The notes under the pieces were generated by a model. The model was not told the origin of the DNA, searched no databases, and saw only the letters and a list, made by a program, of their open reading frames with translations. 7,898 bases of DNA from an uncultured Eubacterium sp. (lineage in GTDB: Bacteria; Bacillota; Clostridia; Lachnospirales; Lachnospiraceae), in NCBI GenBank assembly GCA_905236225.1, contig CAJOPM010000004.1, forward strand, positions 1 to 7,898. Reading direction: 5' to 3'. The number at the start of each line of letters is the position of its first letter. Within the stretch, counting starts at the first letter, position 1. The position numbers were made by a program, and so were the translations under genes. Below, one piece after another: positions 1 through 6,565 of the stretch.

Positions 1-12
1 AAAAAAATCTTC

Positions 13-41
13 TTGCAATTTGTATATTGCTGTTGTATAAT
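13..41 (+). promoter_or_regulatory. Sigma-A type promoter of the tRNA-Gln gene
   Basis: A -35 hexamer TTGCAA (13-18) and a perfect -10 TATAAT (36-41) are separated by 17 bases. Transcription would begin near 48, about 17 bases before the mature tRNA 5' end, leaving a short leader for RNase P to remove. The tRNA therefore does not need an upstream array for expression. Confidence 0.75.
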
Positions 42-64
42 ATCGCTTGTGTCAAGAAACACAT

Positions 65-136
65 TGGCCCATCGCCAAATGGTAAGGCAACGGACTCTGA
101 CTCCGTCATTTCAAGGTTCGAATCCTTGTGGGCCAG
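65..136 (+). tRNA. tRNA-Gln (anticodon CUG)
   Basis: The sequence folds into a complete cloverleaf. The acceptor stem (65-71 with 129-135) has seven perfect pairs. The D stem GCC/GGC (74-76, 86-88) carries the conserved GG in its loop. The anticodon stem (90-94, 102-106) closes a seven-base loop with anticodon CTG at 97-99, which reads CAG. The T stem CAAGG/CCTTG (112-116, 124-128) holds the loop TTCGAAT. Base 136 (G) is the discriminator. The 3' CCA is not encoded, since CTA follows, so a CCA-adding nucleotidyltransferase must complete it. Glutamine identity fits the U-A first pair and G discriminator. In many Firmicutes tRNA-Gln is first charged with Glu and then amidated by GatCAB; that is family knowledge and is not visible here. 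Confidence 0.96.
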
Positions 137-151
137 CTATAATCATTATAG
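137..151. repeat. 15-base perfect palindrome directly after the tRNA
   Basis: CTATAAT-C-ATTATAG is a perfect inverted repeat that starts at the base after the tRNA discriminator. It is AT-rich and too weak to act as a terminator. It could affect 3' trailer processing or be coincidental. Confidence 0.5.
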
Positions 152-172
152 ATTAAGCCCAACCCGAAAAGA

Positions 173-201
173 CCCTTGCAGCTTGCTGCAAGGGCTTTTT
201 C
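173..201. terminator. Rho-independent terminator of the tRNA, probably bidirectional
   Basis: A nine-pair stem CCCTTGCAG/CTGCAAGGG (173-181 with 186-194) with a CTTG loop is followed on the plus strand by CTTTTTC (195-201), a textbook intrinsic terminator for the tRNA transcript. Read on the minus strand, the same stem is followed by TCTTTTC. It lies 12 bases past the metH stop, so it probably also ends the convergent metH mRNA, less efficiently. Confidence 0.88.
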
Positions 202-212
202 TATCAACTTTT

Positions 213-2597
213 CTAGCCTAGTATTTCTTTTGTGATATCTACCGTTTGTTTAGCATCTTTCGAATAATAATCAGCACCGATATCCATAGCGTATTCTTCT
301 GTGAGAACAGCTCCGCCGACAATAACTTTGCAATCAATATTACGACTCCTTAATAATTCTATGGTTTTTCTCATGCTCTCAAGTGTTGTGGTCATAAGAG
401 CACTCAGCCCTATTACACGGATGCCTTGTTCTTTAGCTGTATCGGCAATCTTCTCGGGAGGTACGTCTTTTCCCAAATCAATAACCTGATATCCGTAGTT
501 TTCAAGCATAACTTTCACTATATTTTTGCCTATATCGTGAATGTCTCCTTGTACGGTTGCAAGGATAACCTTGCCCTTAATAGCAGAACCTTCATCATTT
601 TCCTTCATGTATTTTTTGATAACCTCAAAACTTGCCGTGGCTGCTTTTGCAGACTTTAGCAGCTGAGGTAAAAAGGTAATCTGTTTTTCAAAATCCATAC
701 CGACTTTATCTAGGGCAGGAATTAAAACATTATCAATAATATCCATAGGCTTTGAGAATTTGAGCAACGATAAAGTCGCGTCGGTAGCCTCTGATAAAAG
801 TCCCTTAAGAACGGCGTGAGTAAGCAACTGATCTGATGACATCTGCTCTTGCGATGCTGCTTTAACATCGGCTTCTTTTTGTGAGAAACGCTCAATATAA
901 GCATCGCCTCCGACATCATCGCCGCTTATTATCCTGTAGGAAGCTATAGCATCCATTATAAAGGTCTGGTTAGGGTTGATAATAGGAAGCGTAAGCCCGG
1001 CAAACATAGCCTGGGTTAGAAAACTTTCCGTTGCATGAACCCTTTGCGGCAATCCGAAGGAGATGTTGGATACTCCGAGAGTTGTCTTAAGATGCATCTT
1101 TTCTGTTACATATCTTACGGCATTAAGAGTCTCGACTGCTTGTGATTGTTCGGCTGAAACTGTCAAAGTCAGACAGTCTATGATTACATCTTCTCTTTTT
1201 ATGCCATATGAGAGGGCACGCTTTAGAATCTTCTTTGCAATCTTTATGCGGCCTTCGGCAGTGGGCGGTATACCGTTCTCATCAAGGCAAAGGCCAATGA
1301 CAGATGCACCGTATTTCTTTACAATAGGGAGGATGCTATCAAGGCTTTCGTCCTCGCCGTTAACGGAATTAACTATTGCCTTACCGCAGTAAATACGAAG
1401 TCCTGCCTCTATTGCCCTGGGATTTGTAGAGTCAATCTGAAGTGGGAGCGAGCAGATGCCTTGTACGCATCTTACTACCTGCTGCATCATAGCAACTTCA
1501 TCGATTCCCGGGACACCTACATTTATATCAAGAATTTCGGCGCCGCCTTCAACCTGTTCAATCGCACGCGAGGCAACTTCGTCCATATCACCTTCTTTTA
1601 GGGCTGCCTGGAATTTCTTCTTGCCGGTGGGGTTGATTCTCTCGCCGATTACTCTTACTTTGTCTGCTTTAACAAGCGTTGATGCGCTGCATACCGTAAG
1701 CTCACCGGATACTTCGCAGGGGGCTATCAGACGATCTGTGCTGCATTTTATCATCTCTTTTATATATTCAGGGGTGGTGCCGCAGCAGCCGCCTAAGATA
1801 TGTATGCCAATATGGGCAAACTCGGCCATAAGAGGACCAAAATCCTGTGGCAAAATGTCGTAGCCGCCGCTCATAGGGTCGGGAAGGCCTGCATTTGCCT
1901 TAATTGCAACAGGCACACTCGAAACAGCTACAAGTCTTTTGGCAATTGGGAGGATCTGAGATGGCCCAAGTGAGCAGTTGATACCGATGGCATCAGCACC
2001 AAGACCGCTTAGAGTAAGGGCCATAATTTCTACGCTTGTGCCTGTAAATGTTCTGCCGTTTTCTTCAAATGACATTGTACAAATGACAGGAAGATCCGTA
2101 TTTTCCTTGGCGGCAATAAGTGCCGCTCTCATTTCGGCAAGATCCGTCATAGTCTCTATTACAATTAAATCTGCGCCGGCAGCACTTCCGGCAAGGCATA
2201 CTTCTTTAAATATTTCATAAGCTTTCTCAAACTCAACATCGCCGGTTGGCTCTATCAATAGACCGCTGGGACCGACATCTAAAGCAACGTAGGCATCCGG
2301 ATAAGAAGATACAGCGCTTTTGGCAATTTCTACGGCAGCTGTAACGACTTGCCTGGTATCGAGATCCGTGCCTTTGAATTTGCCGGCATTTGCACCGAAC
2401 GTATTGGTATAAATAACGCGGCTGCCGGCCTGAAGATATTTTGTGTGAATATCTTTTATTATATCGGGATTTGTAAGATTGAAGCTTTCGGGGCGCTTGT
2501 TTGCATCTAGCCCAGAGGCCAGAAGCATAGTGCCCATACCGCCATCTAATATCAGGAAATTTTCCTCATCGTTAATAGCCTTTAAAATATCTTTCAT
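213..2597 (-). CDS. metH: Cobalamin-dependent methionine synthase (MetH), short form without the AdoMet reactivation domain
   Basis: Cytoplasmic enzyme transferring the methyl group of 5-methyltetrahydrofolate, via cobalamin, to homocysteine to give methionine. Numbering from the chosen start (794 aa): a homocysteine-binding barrel at about 3-285 with the three zinc cysteines Cys208 (GINC), Cys271 and Cys272 (GGCCG); a pterin-binding barrel at about 310-560 with GERINPTG (318-325), LDINVG and QIDSTNP; a helical cap at about 585-660; and a Rossmann B12 domain at about 675-794 with DIHDIG, whose His687 is the cobalt ligand. The protein ends there, whereas full-length MetH (1227 aa in E. coli) adds a C-terminal AdoMet domain that rescues oxidised cobalamin. 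A separate activase would be needed; none is in the window. Start: the ATG at 2597 has GAGG (2607-2610) nine bases upstream. An in-frame ATG at 2627 (804 aa) lacks a Shine-Dalgarno and overlaps a candidate -10. No SAM or B12 riboswitch is seen upstream. Confidence 0.95.
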   Translation of the reverse strand: MKDILKAINDEENFLILDGGMGTMLLASGLDANKRPESFNLTNPDIIKDIHTKYLQAGSRVIYTNTFGANAGKFKGTDLDTRQVVTAAVEIAKSAVSSYPDAYVALDVGPSGLLIEPTGDVEFEKAYEIFKEVCLAGSAAGADLIVIETMTDLAEMRAALIAAKENTDLPVICTMSFEENGRTFTGTSVEIMALTLSGLGADAIGINCSLGPSQILPIAKRLVAVSSVPVAIKANAGLPDPMSGGYDILPQDFGPLMAEFAHIGIHILGGCCGTTPEYIKEMIKCSTDRLIAPCEVSGELTVCSASTLVKADKVRVIGERINPTGKKKFQAALKEGDMDEVASRAIEQVEGGAEILDINVGVPGIDEVAMMQQVVRCVQGICSLPLQIDSTNPRAIEAGLRIYCGKAIVNSVNGEDESLDSILPIVKKYGASVIGLCLDENGIPPTAEGRIKIAKKILKRALSYGIKREDVIIDCLTLTVSAEQSQAVETLNAVRYVTEKMHLKTTLGVSNISFGLPQRVHATESFLTQAMFAGLTLPIINPNQTFIMDAIASYRIISGDDVGGDAYIERFSQKEADVKAASQEQMSSDQLLTHAVLKGLLSEATDATLSLLKFSKPMDIIDNVLIPALDKVGMDFEKQITFLPQLLKSAKAATASFEVIKKYMKENDEGSAIKGKVILATVQGDIHDIGKNIVKVMLENYGYQVIDLGKDVPPEKIADTAKEQGIRVIGLSALMTTTLESMRKTIELLRSRNIDCKVIVGGAVLTEEYAMDIGADYYSKDAKQTVDITKEILG

Positions 2598-2620
2598 CGT
2601 AGTAAACCTCACAAAGTTTT

Positions 2621-2649
2621 TTGACATTATACATCAAACTTAATATATG
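2621..2649 (+). promoter_or_regulatory. Candidate distal promoter for the PBP/cvfB operon
   Basis: A perfect -35 TTGACA (2621-2626) is followed after 17 bases by TATATG (2644-2649), a four-of-six -10. Its -35 shares a base with the -10 of the divergent metH candidate, so polymerase binding at the two would compete. Use would give a leader of about 128 bases. A second candidate lies closer to the gene. Confidence 0.4.
2626..2631 (-). promoter_or_regulatory. Candidate -10 element for metH
   Basis: Read on the minus strand this is a perfect TATAAT. It would start transcription near 2619 and give a leader of about 22 bases that includes the GAGG ribosome site. No good -35 is visible at 16-18 bases (TGGCGC at 17), so activator dependence or low strength is possible. 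If real, it excludes the longer metH start at 2627. Confidence 0.45.
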
Positions 2650-2704
2650 CGCCAGTTGCGCCGCCTTTTGGGCTTGTAATTCTATAGCCACAAAAGTTTT
2701 GATA

Positions 2705-2713
2705 TGTTATGAT
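2705..2713 (+). promoter_or_regulatory. Candidate extended -10 promoter for the PBP/cvfB operon
   Basis: TG-T-TATGAT is an extended -10 (TGn plus a five-of-six hexamer) with no convincing -35. Such promoters can work without one. Transcription would start near 2720, about 64 bases before the PBP start codon. Confidence 0.4.
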
Positions 2714-2783
2714 ACATATGATGCGCATTGCAGAAAGACAGATGTAATAAGGTATGCAGCAGATGTGAGGTAATATTTAATAC

Positions 2784-5363
2784 ATGGATTTTGGTAAAGA
2801 AGGCGTAAAAAACAAAATAAATGAAGTGACATCTACCAAGGTCAAAAACAGAAGTAAATTTACAATTTTGCTGACCAAGGTGATAATCTTTGGAGTAGTT
2901 GCGGTTTTAGTGTTAGGTGCTATAGCTGTATATAGAGAGTATCGCTCGATTATAGCGCAGGTTCCCGATGTCGAGACGATAGATGCACAGCCGCAGGGAT
3001 ATATGTCGACAGTATATGATTCGGATGGCAATGAGACGGCGCATCTTGTGGCAAGCGGTTCAAACAGGGTATACGTTACCATTAACCAGGTTCCGCTCGA
3101 TGTTCAGCATGCGTTTGTCGCTATTGAAGATGAAAGATTCTATGAACATAATGGTATAGATATCAAGGGAATAATAAGAGCTGCAATAAAGGGTGTTGCA
3201 AATGGATTTGACTTTGACGAGGGCGCGAGCACCATCACGCAGCAGCTTCTTAAGAATAATGTATTTAGCAGCTGGACGAGCGAGACTACATTTAGAGAAA
3301 AACTCGAAAGAAAGATTCAAGAGCAGTATTTGGCGGTACAGCTTGAAAAAGAATATTCCAAAGACAAGATAATGCAAAGTTATCTTAATACGATTAATTT
3401 GGGACAAAATTGCTTAGGGATTCAGGCTGCGGCAAAAAGATATTTTGATAAAGATGTCTCAGAACTTACTATATCAGAGGCAGCAGTAATTGCGGCAATT
3501 ACCAAGAATCCGTCCAAGTATAATCCTATCAGCAATGCAACCGCAAATAAAGAAAGAAGAGACATAGTGTTATCTAAGATGCTATCTCTTGGCTTTATTA
3601 CACAATCTGAGTATGAGACTGCCATTGCAGATGAGGTCTATGACAGGATTAAGGAAGTAGATACGCAAAATGCGCAAGGCGAAGTTTATTCATATTTTGT
3701 AGATGAGCTTATAGAGCAGGTTAGCAATGACCTTCAAGAGCAGCTTGGATATAGTGAATCGCAGGCATACAACGCGCTCTATTATGGCGGACTTAAAATA
3801 TATTCTACCCAGGATAGTGATTTGCAAAAGATTTGTGACGAGGAAGTTGCAAATGAAGATAATTATGCTCAGGATACAAAATACTCGTTTACATATACGC
3901 TTACTATTCAGAAGCAAAATGGCAGTTTTGTAAACTACGACGAAAATACGCTTCTTTACTATTATCAGGCATCTGATTCCGATTACAGTCTTATATTTGA
4001 TACAAAGCAGGAATGTTATGATGCAATACGTCAATATAAAAAAGCTGTAATGGACGAAGGGGATGAGATAGCACAAAACGGAGAGACGATTGTAATCACG
4101 CCGCAGCCGCAGACTTCACTAACGCTTATAGATCAAAACAGCGGCGAAGTCAAAGCTCTTGTCGGAGGCAGAGGAGAAAAGACTGCCAGCCGGACGCTTA
4201 ACCGCGCGACTGATACTACGCGTCAGCCGGGATCGACTTTCAAGATATTGGCAGCTTTTGCGCCGGCACTCGATACAGGTAAAATGACGCTTGCGACGGC
4301 TATAGACGATGCCCCTTACACCTATGATAACGGAACAAAGCTCAAAAACTATGACAACAGGTATAGAGGTTATACGACAATTAGGGAAGCAATTACGGAC
4401 TCTATTAATGTGGTGACGGTTAAGACTTTGGATGAGGTTACACCGCAGGTGGGATATGAATATCTTACCTCGTTTGGATTTACTACTTTAACTGAGAGTG
4501 ATATTGTACAGGCATTGGCACTTGGCGGCGTTACAAACGGTGTCACCAATCTGGAACTGGCCGCAGCCTACGGCGCTATAGCAGATGGCGGTGAATATAC
4601 TACGCCAAGGTTCTATACAAAAATAGAAGATGCTGATGGAAATGTTATATTAAGAAACAGTAGACAAAAGCATACTGTAATTACACCGCAGACGGCATAC
4701 CTCCTTACCGATGCCATGGAGGATGTTGTTACAAAGGGAACGGCAAAGTCGGTGGCATTTGACGGATACGATATAGCAGCAAAGACTGGAACGACTACAA
4801 ATAGCAGAGATTCCTGGCTGGTCGGTTATACACCTTATTACACTCTTGCTGTTTGGGGTGGAAACGACGATAATGAATCACTTAGCGATACGACATTTAC
4901 CAAAAAAATATGGAAGAATGTAATGAGCAGAGTGCATGAATCACAGCAGCTTAAGGAGGCACATTTTGAGGCGCCTGACGGCATTGTCACAAAAAAGATT
5001 TGTGTTAAATCGGGACTGCTTGCAATCAGTGGAGTCTGCAAGGAAGATCCAAGAGGATCTATGGTTAAGAAAGAAATATTTGCAGACGGAACCGTGCCGA
5101 CTACGGTGTGCAATCATCATGTGGCTGTAACCATATGCACTCAGAGTGGCATGCTTGCAACAAAGTACTGCACGCATACTACGACAAAGGTATATATGAG
5201 TGAGGGCTCTGATAACACCGAGGATAGTAAATATATATTGGGAAGCAGGAATAAATATTGCACGATACATTCATCGGGCACATCTTCGAAGACGGAACAA
5301 GACGACTCGTCTTCAAATGATAAAAAAGCAGAAGATGAGGTTATACAAGGAGAGATAGATTAA
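2784..5363 (+). CDS. ponA: Class A (bifunctional) penicillin-binding protein, PBP1A family
   Basis: Membrane-anchored peptidoglycan synthase that polymerises lipid II and crosslinks stem peptides outside the membrane. It is 859 aa. A short basic cytoplasmic tail precedes one transmembrane helix (about 26-50). The GT51 glycosyltransferase domain spans about 70-250: EDERF with catalytic Glu115 and the following H-x-G, GASTITQQ (147-154), RKIQE with Glu180, and the KIMQSYLN segment near 195. The transpeptidase spans about 440-710 with nucleophile Ser484 in STFK (484-487), SIN (540-542) and KTG (667-669). All catalytic motifs are intact. The tail carries six cysteines (740, 752, 776, 785, 796, 826) including two C-x2-SG-x-LA units, then an acidic, Ser-rich end. 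GTGAGG (2765-2770) lies 13 bases before ATG, rather far, but an in-frame stop at 2778-2780 rules out an upstream start. It forms an operon with cvfB. The symbol is family-level. Confidence 0.95.
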   Translation: MDFGKEGVKNKINEVTSTKVKNRSKFTILLTKVIIFGVVAVLVLGAIAVYREYRSIIAQVPDVETIDAQPQGYMSTVYDSDGNETAHLVASGSNRVYVTINQVPLDVQHAFVAIEDERFYEHNGIDIKGIIRAAIKGVANGFDFDEGASTITQQLLKNNVFSSWTSETTFREKLERKIQEQYLAVQLEKEYSKDKIMQSYLNTINLGQNCLGIQAAAKRYFDKDVSELTISEAAVIAAITKNPSKYNPISNATANKERRDIVLSKMLSLGFITQSEYETAIADEVYDRIKEVDTQNAQGEVYSYFVDELIEQVSNDLQEQLGYSESQAYNALYYGGLKIYSTQDSDLQKICDEEVANEDNYAQDTKYSFTYTLTIQKQNGSFVNYDENTLLYYYQASDSDYSLIFDTKQECYDAIRQYKKAVMDEGDEIAQNGETIVITPQPQTSLTLIDQNSGEVKALVGGRGEKTASRTLNRATDTTRQPGSTFKILAAFAPALDTGKMTLATAIDDAPYTYDNGTKLKNYDNRYRGYTTIREAITDSINVVTVKTLDEVTPQVGYEYLTSFGFTTLTESDIVQALALGGVTNGVTNLELAAAYGAIADGGEYTTPRFYTKIEDADGNVILRNSRQKHTVITPQTAYLLTDAMEDVVTKGTAKSVAFDGYDIAAKTGTTTNSRDSWLVGYTPYYTLAVWGGNDDNESLSDTTFTKKIWKNVMSRVHESQQLKEAHFEAPDGIVTKKICVKSGLLAISGVCKEDPRGSMVKKEIFADGTVPTTVCNHHVAVTICTQSGMLATKYCTHTTTKVYMSEGSDNTEDSKYILGSRNKYCTIHSSGTSSKTEQDDSSSNDKKAEDEVIQGEID

Positions 5364-5364
5364 A

Positions 5365-6219
5365 TTGTTAAGACTTGGAGAAAATCAGAATCTTAAGATA
5401 ATCAGAAAGACAGATTTCGGGGTGTACCTATCAGAAGGCGAAGGAGAAGGGGAAAATGTACTTCTTCCCATTAAGCAGGTGCCGCCAGGGGCTAAGATTT
5501 ATGATGAAATAAAAGTATTTTTATACAAGGATTCAAAAGATCGCCTTATAGCAACGACCAATACACCGAAGATTACGTTAGGGCAAGTAAGGCCGCTTAA
5601 GGTAATATCTGTAGGTAAAATCGGAGCTTTTTTGGATTGGGGTCTTGAAAAAGATTTGCTGCTTCCTTTTGCGGAGCAATTAAGACGGGTTGAAGTCGGT
5701 GATGAGTTATTAATACGGCTTTACATAGACAAATCAAACAGACTTTGCGGCTCTATGAAAGATATATATCATAACCTCTCATCAAATCCACCATATGCAA
5801 TAGGCGATAGAGTTAATGCCAGAATATACGAATTCAGCGATAACTTTGGGACGTTTGCAGCAGTGGATGATAAGTATTCCGCAATGCTCAAAAAAAGCGA
5901 GGATGTAAGGAGTCTTCGAATAGGAGATGTAATAAATGTTAGAATCACAGGTGTCAAGGAAGACGGCAAGCTTGATATCAGTTTGAACGATAAAGCTTAC
6001 ATACAGATGGATAAAGACAGCGAAAAAATCCTTAGCCTGCTTGAAGAGCAGGGAGGATTTCTGACATTGGGAGATAAGTCATCCCCTGAAGAAATTATGA
6101 AAATCACAGGCCTTAGTAAAGCTGCATTTAAAAGAGCTGCCGGAAGATTATATAAAAAGAGAATTATTATAATAGGAAGAGATTTTATTAAAAAACAGGA
6201 TGCCACAGACTTAAATTAA
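5365..6219 (+). CDS. cvfB: CvfB-family S1-domain RNA-binding protein
   Basis: A 284-aa cytoplasmic protein resembling CvfB/YitL (conserved virulence factor B), whose members bind RNA and influence expression of virulence or surface genes. Its targets here are unknown. Three S1-like OB folds can be followed at about 3-65, 70-130 and 143-208. Each shows the glycine-phenylalanine pattern of S1 domains (for example KTDFGVYL, KIGAFLDWG, DNFGTFAAV). A C-terminal winged helix follows (about 215-280; SPEEIMKITGLSKAAFKRAAGR region). This matches the family's domain order and length. The start is TTG, one base after the PBP stop. AAGGAG (5347-5352), inside the PBP coding region, lies 12 bases upstream, and no other in-frame start is close, so translation is probably coupled to the PBP. 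No plus-strand intrinsic terminator follows. Confidence 0.87.
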   Translation: MLRLGENQNLKIIRKTDFGVYLSEGEGEGENVLLPIKQVPPGAKIYDEIKVFLYKDSKDRLIATTNTPKITLGQVRPLKVISVGKIGAFLDWGLEKDLLLPFAEQLRRVEVGDELLIRLYIDKSNRLCGSMKDIYHNLSSNPPYAIGDRVNARIYEFSDNFGTFAAVDDKYSAMLKKSEDVRSLRIGDVINVRITGVKEDGKLDISLNDKAYIQMDKDSEKILSLLEEQGGFLTLGDKSSPEEIMKITGLSKAAFKRAAGRLYKKRIIIIGRDFIKKQDATDLN

Positions 6220-6250
6220 AAAAAGCGCCTGCCTACTCGGGCAGACGCTT
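6220..6250 (-). terminator. Rho-independent terminator of the yjfB-like gene
   Basis: On the minus strand an AAGCG-type stem (6246-6250 with 6223-6227), one A/C mismatch and a GGCAG/CTGCC stem (6240-6244 with 6229-6233) close a six-base loop. The stem runs directly into a run of T residues (complement of the A run at 6218-6224). It sits 14 bases past the yjfB-like stop. In the plus direction no T run follows, so it should not efficiently stop the PBP/cvfB transcript, although it begins only three bases after the cvfB stop. Confidence 0.85.
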
Positions 6251-6264
6251 CGCACCGTCTTATG

Positions 6265-6462
6265 CTATACACTTATGTCTAAGTTAGAGCCAAGGCCGGG
6301 GTTGACAGATTGCTCCATCATCTTAATCATGTTAGAACCGGTGACCTTTGTCTGGTCTAACTGATCGGAAAGAAGCGCTGTGCCAACCTGTTGCATGGTT
6401 GGATCTGTAGCATAGCTAAGCTCATTAATGGTCGGCGCTATTGAATCCAATGTTAATGACAA
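6265..6462 (-). CDS. yjfB: YjfB family protein (putative motility protein)
   Basis: A 65-aa protein with no signal peptide or membrane segment, predicted mostly helical. It resembles the YjfB family (described as putative motility proteins), especially in the C-terminal block MIKMMEQSVNPGLGSNLDI followed by SV; family members typically end in a similar 'G-x-N-I/L-D-I' tail. Molecular function is unknown. In Bacillus yjfB is associated with the flagellar sigma-D regulon (family knowledge). The start is TTG at 6462, strongly supported by GGAAGG (6470-6475) seven bases upstream within an AAGGAAGGTGAT tract; no ATG is available before residue 23. It is flanked by its own terminator and a divergent sigma-A-like promoter, so it appears monocistronic. 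No flagellar or chemotaxis gene is nearby. Confidence 0.82.
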   Translation of the reverse strand: MSLTLDSIAPTINELSYATDPTMQQVGTALLSDQLDQTKVTGSNMIKMMEQSVNPGLGSNLDISV

Positions 6463-6480
6463 AATATCACCTTCCTTCCT

Positions 6481-6510
6481 TTGGCAATAAACAATGGTAC
6501 TATTTATATT
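6481..6510 (+). promoter_or_regulatory. Sigma-A type promoter of trxB
   Basis: -35 TTGGCA (6481-6486), 18-base spacer and -10 TATATT (6505-6510). Transcription would begin near 6517, giving a leader of about 49 bases before the trxB ATG. Three bases of the -10 (6508-6510) are shared with the -10 of the divergent yjfB promoter. Confidence 0.55.
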
Positions 6511-6536
6511 ATGCCATCAAATGATGAATTTTTCAA
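6508..6536 (-). promoter_or_regulatory. Sigma-A type promoter of the yjfB-like gene
   Basis: On the minus strand: -35 TTGAAA (6531-6536), 17-base spacer, and -10 CATAAT (6508-6513) preceded by TG-n, an extended -10. Transcription would begin near 6501, giving a leader of about 38 bases with the ribosome site. The -10 overlaps that of the opposing trxB promoter. Confidence 0.65.
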
Positions 6537-6565
6537 GTTGGTGTCCTTATTATATGGAGGTAAAT

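Noticed and set aside
27..221. Open frame of 64 codons running across the tRNA gene
   Set aside because: It covers a clear tRNA and its terminator, has no ribosome site and no recognisable protein features.
3690..4076. Open frame of 128 codons antisense to the PBP gene
   Set aside because: It is a reverse-strand shadow of a conserved coding sequence, hydrophobic only through codon complement, without a ribosome site or promoter.
6478..6506. Sigma-28 promoter for yjfB (TAAA ... GCCAAAGG on the minus strand)
   Set aside because: The spacer is 17 bases rather than about 15, the -10 matches only partly, and it overlaps the ribosome binding region. The sigma-A-like site is much better.
6494..6565. 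Longer TrxB start adding 24 residues
   Set aside because: The ATG at 6494 lies inside the promoter, has no ribosome site, and the extra residues do not resemble TrxB. The ATG at 6566 has GGAGG five bases upstream and begins just before the FAD motif.
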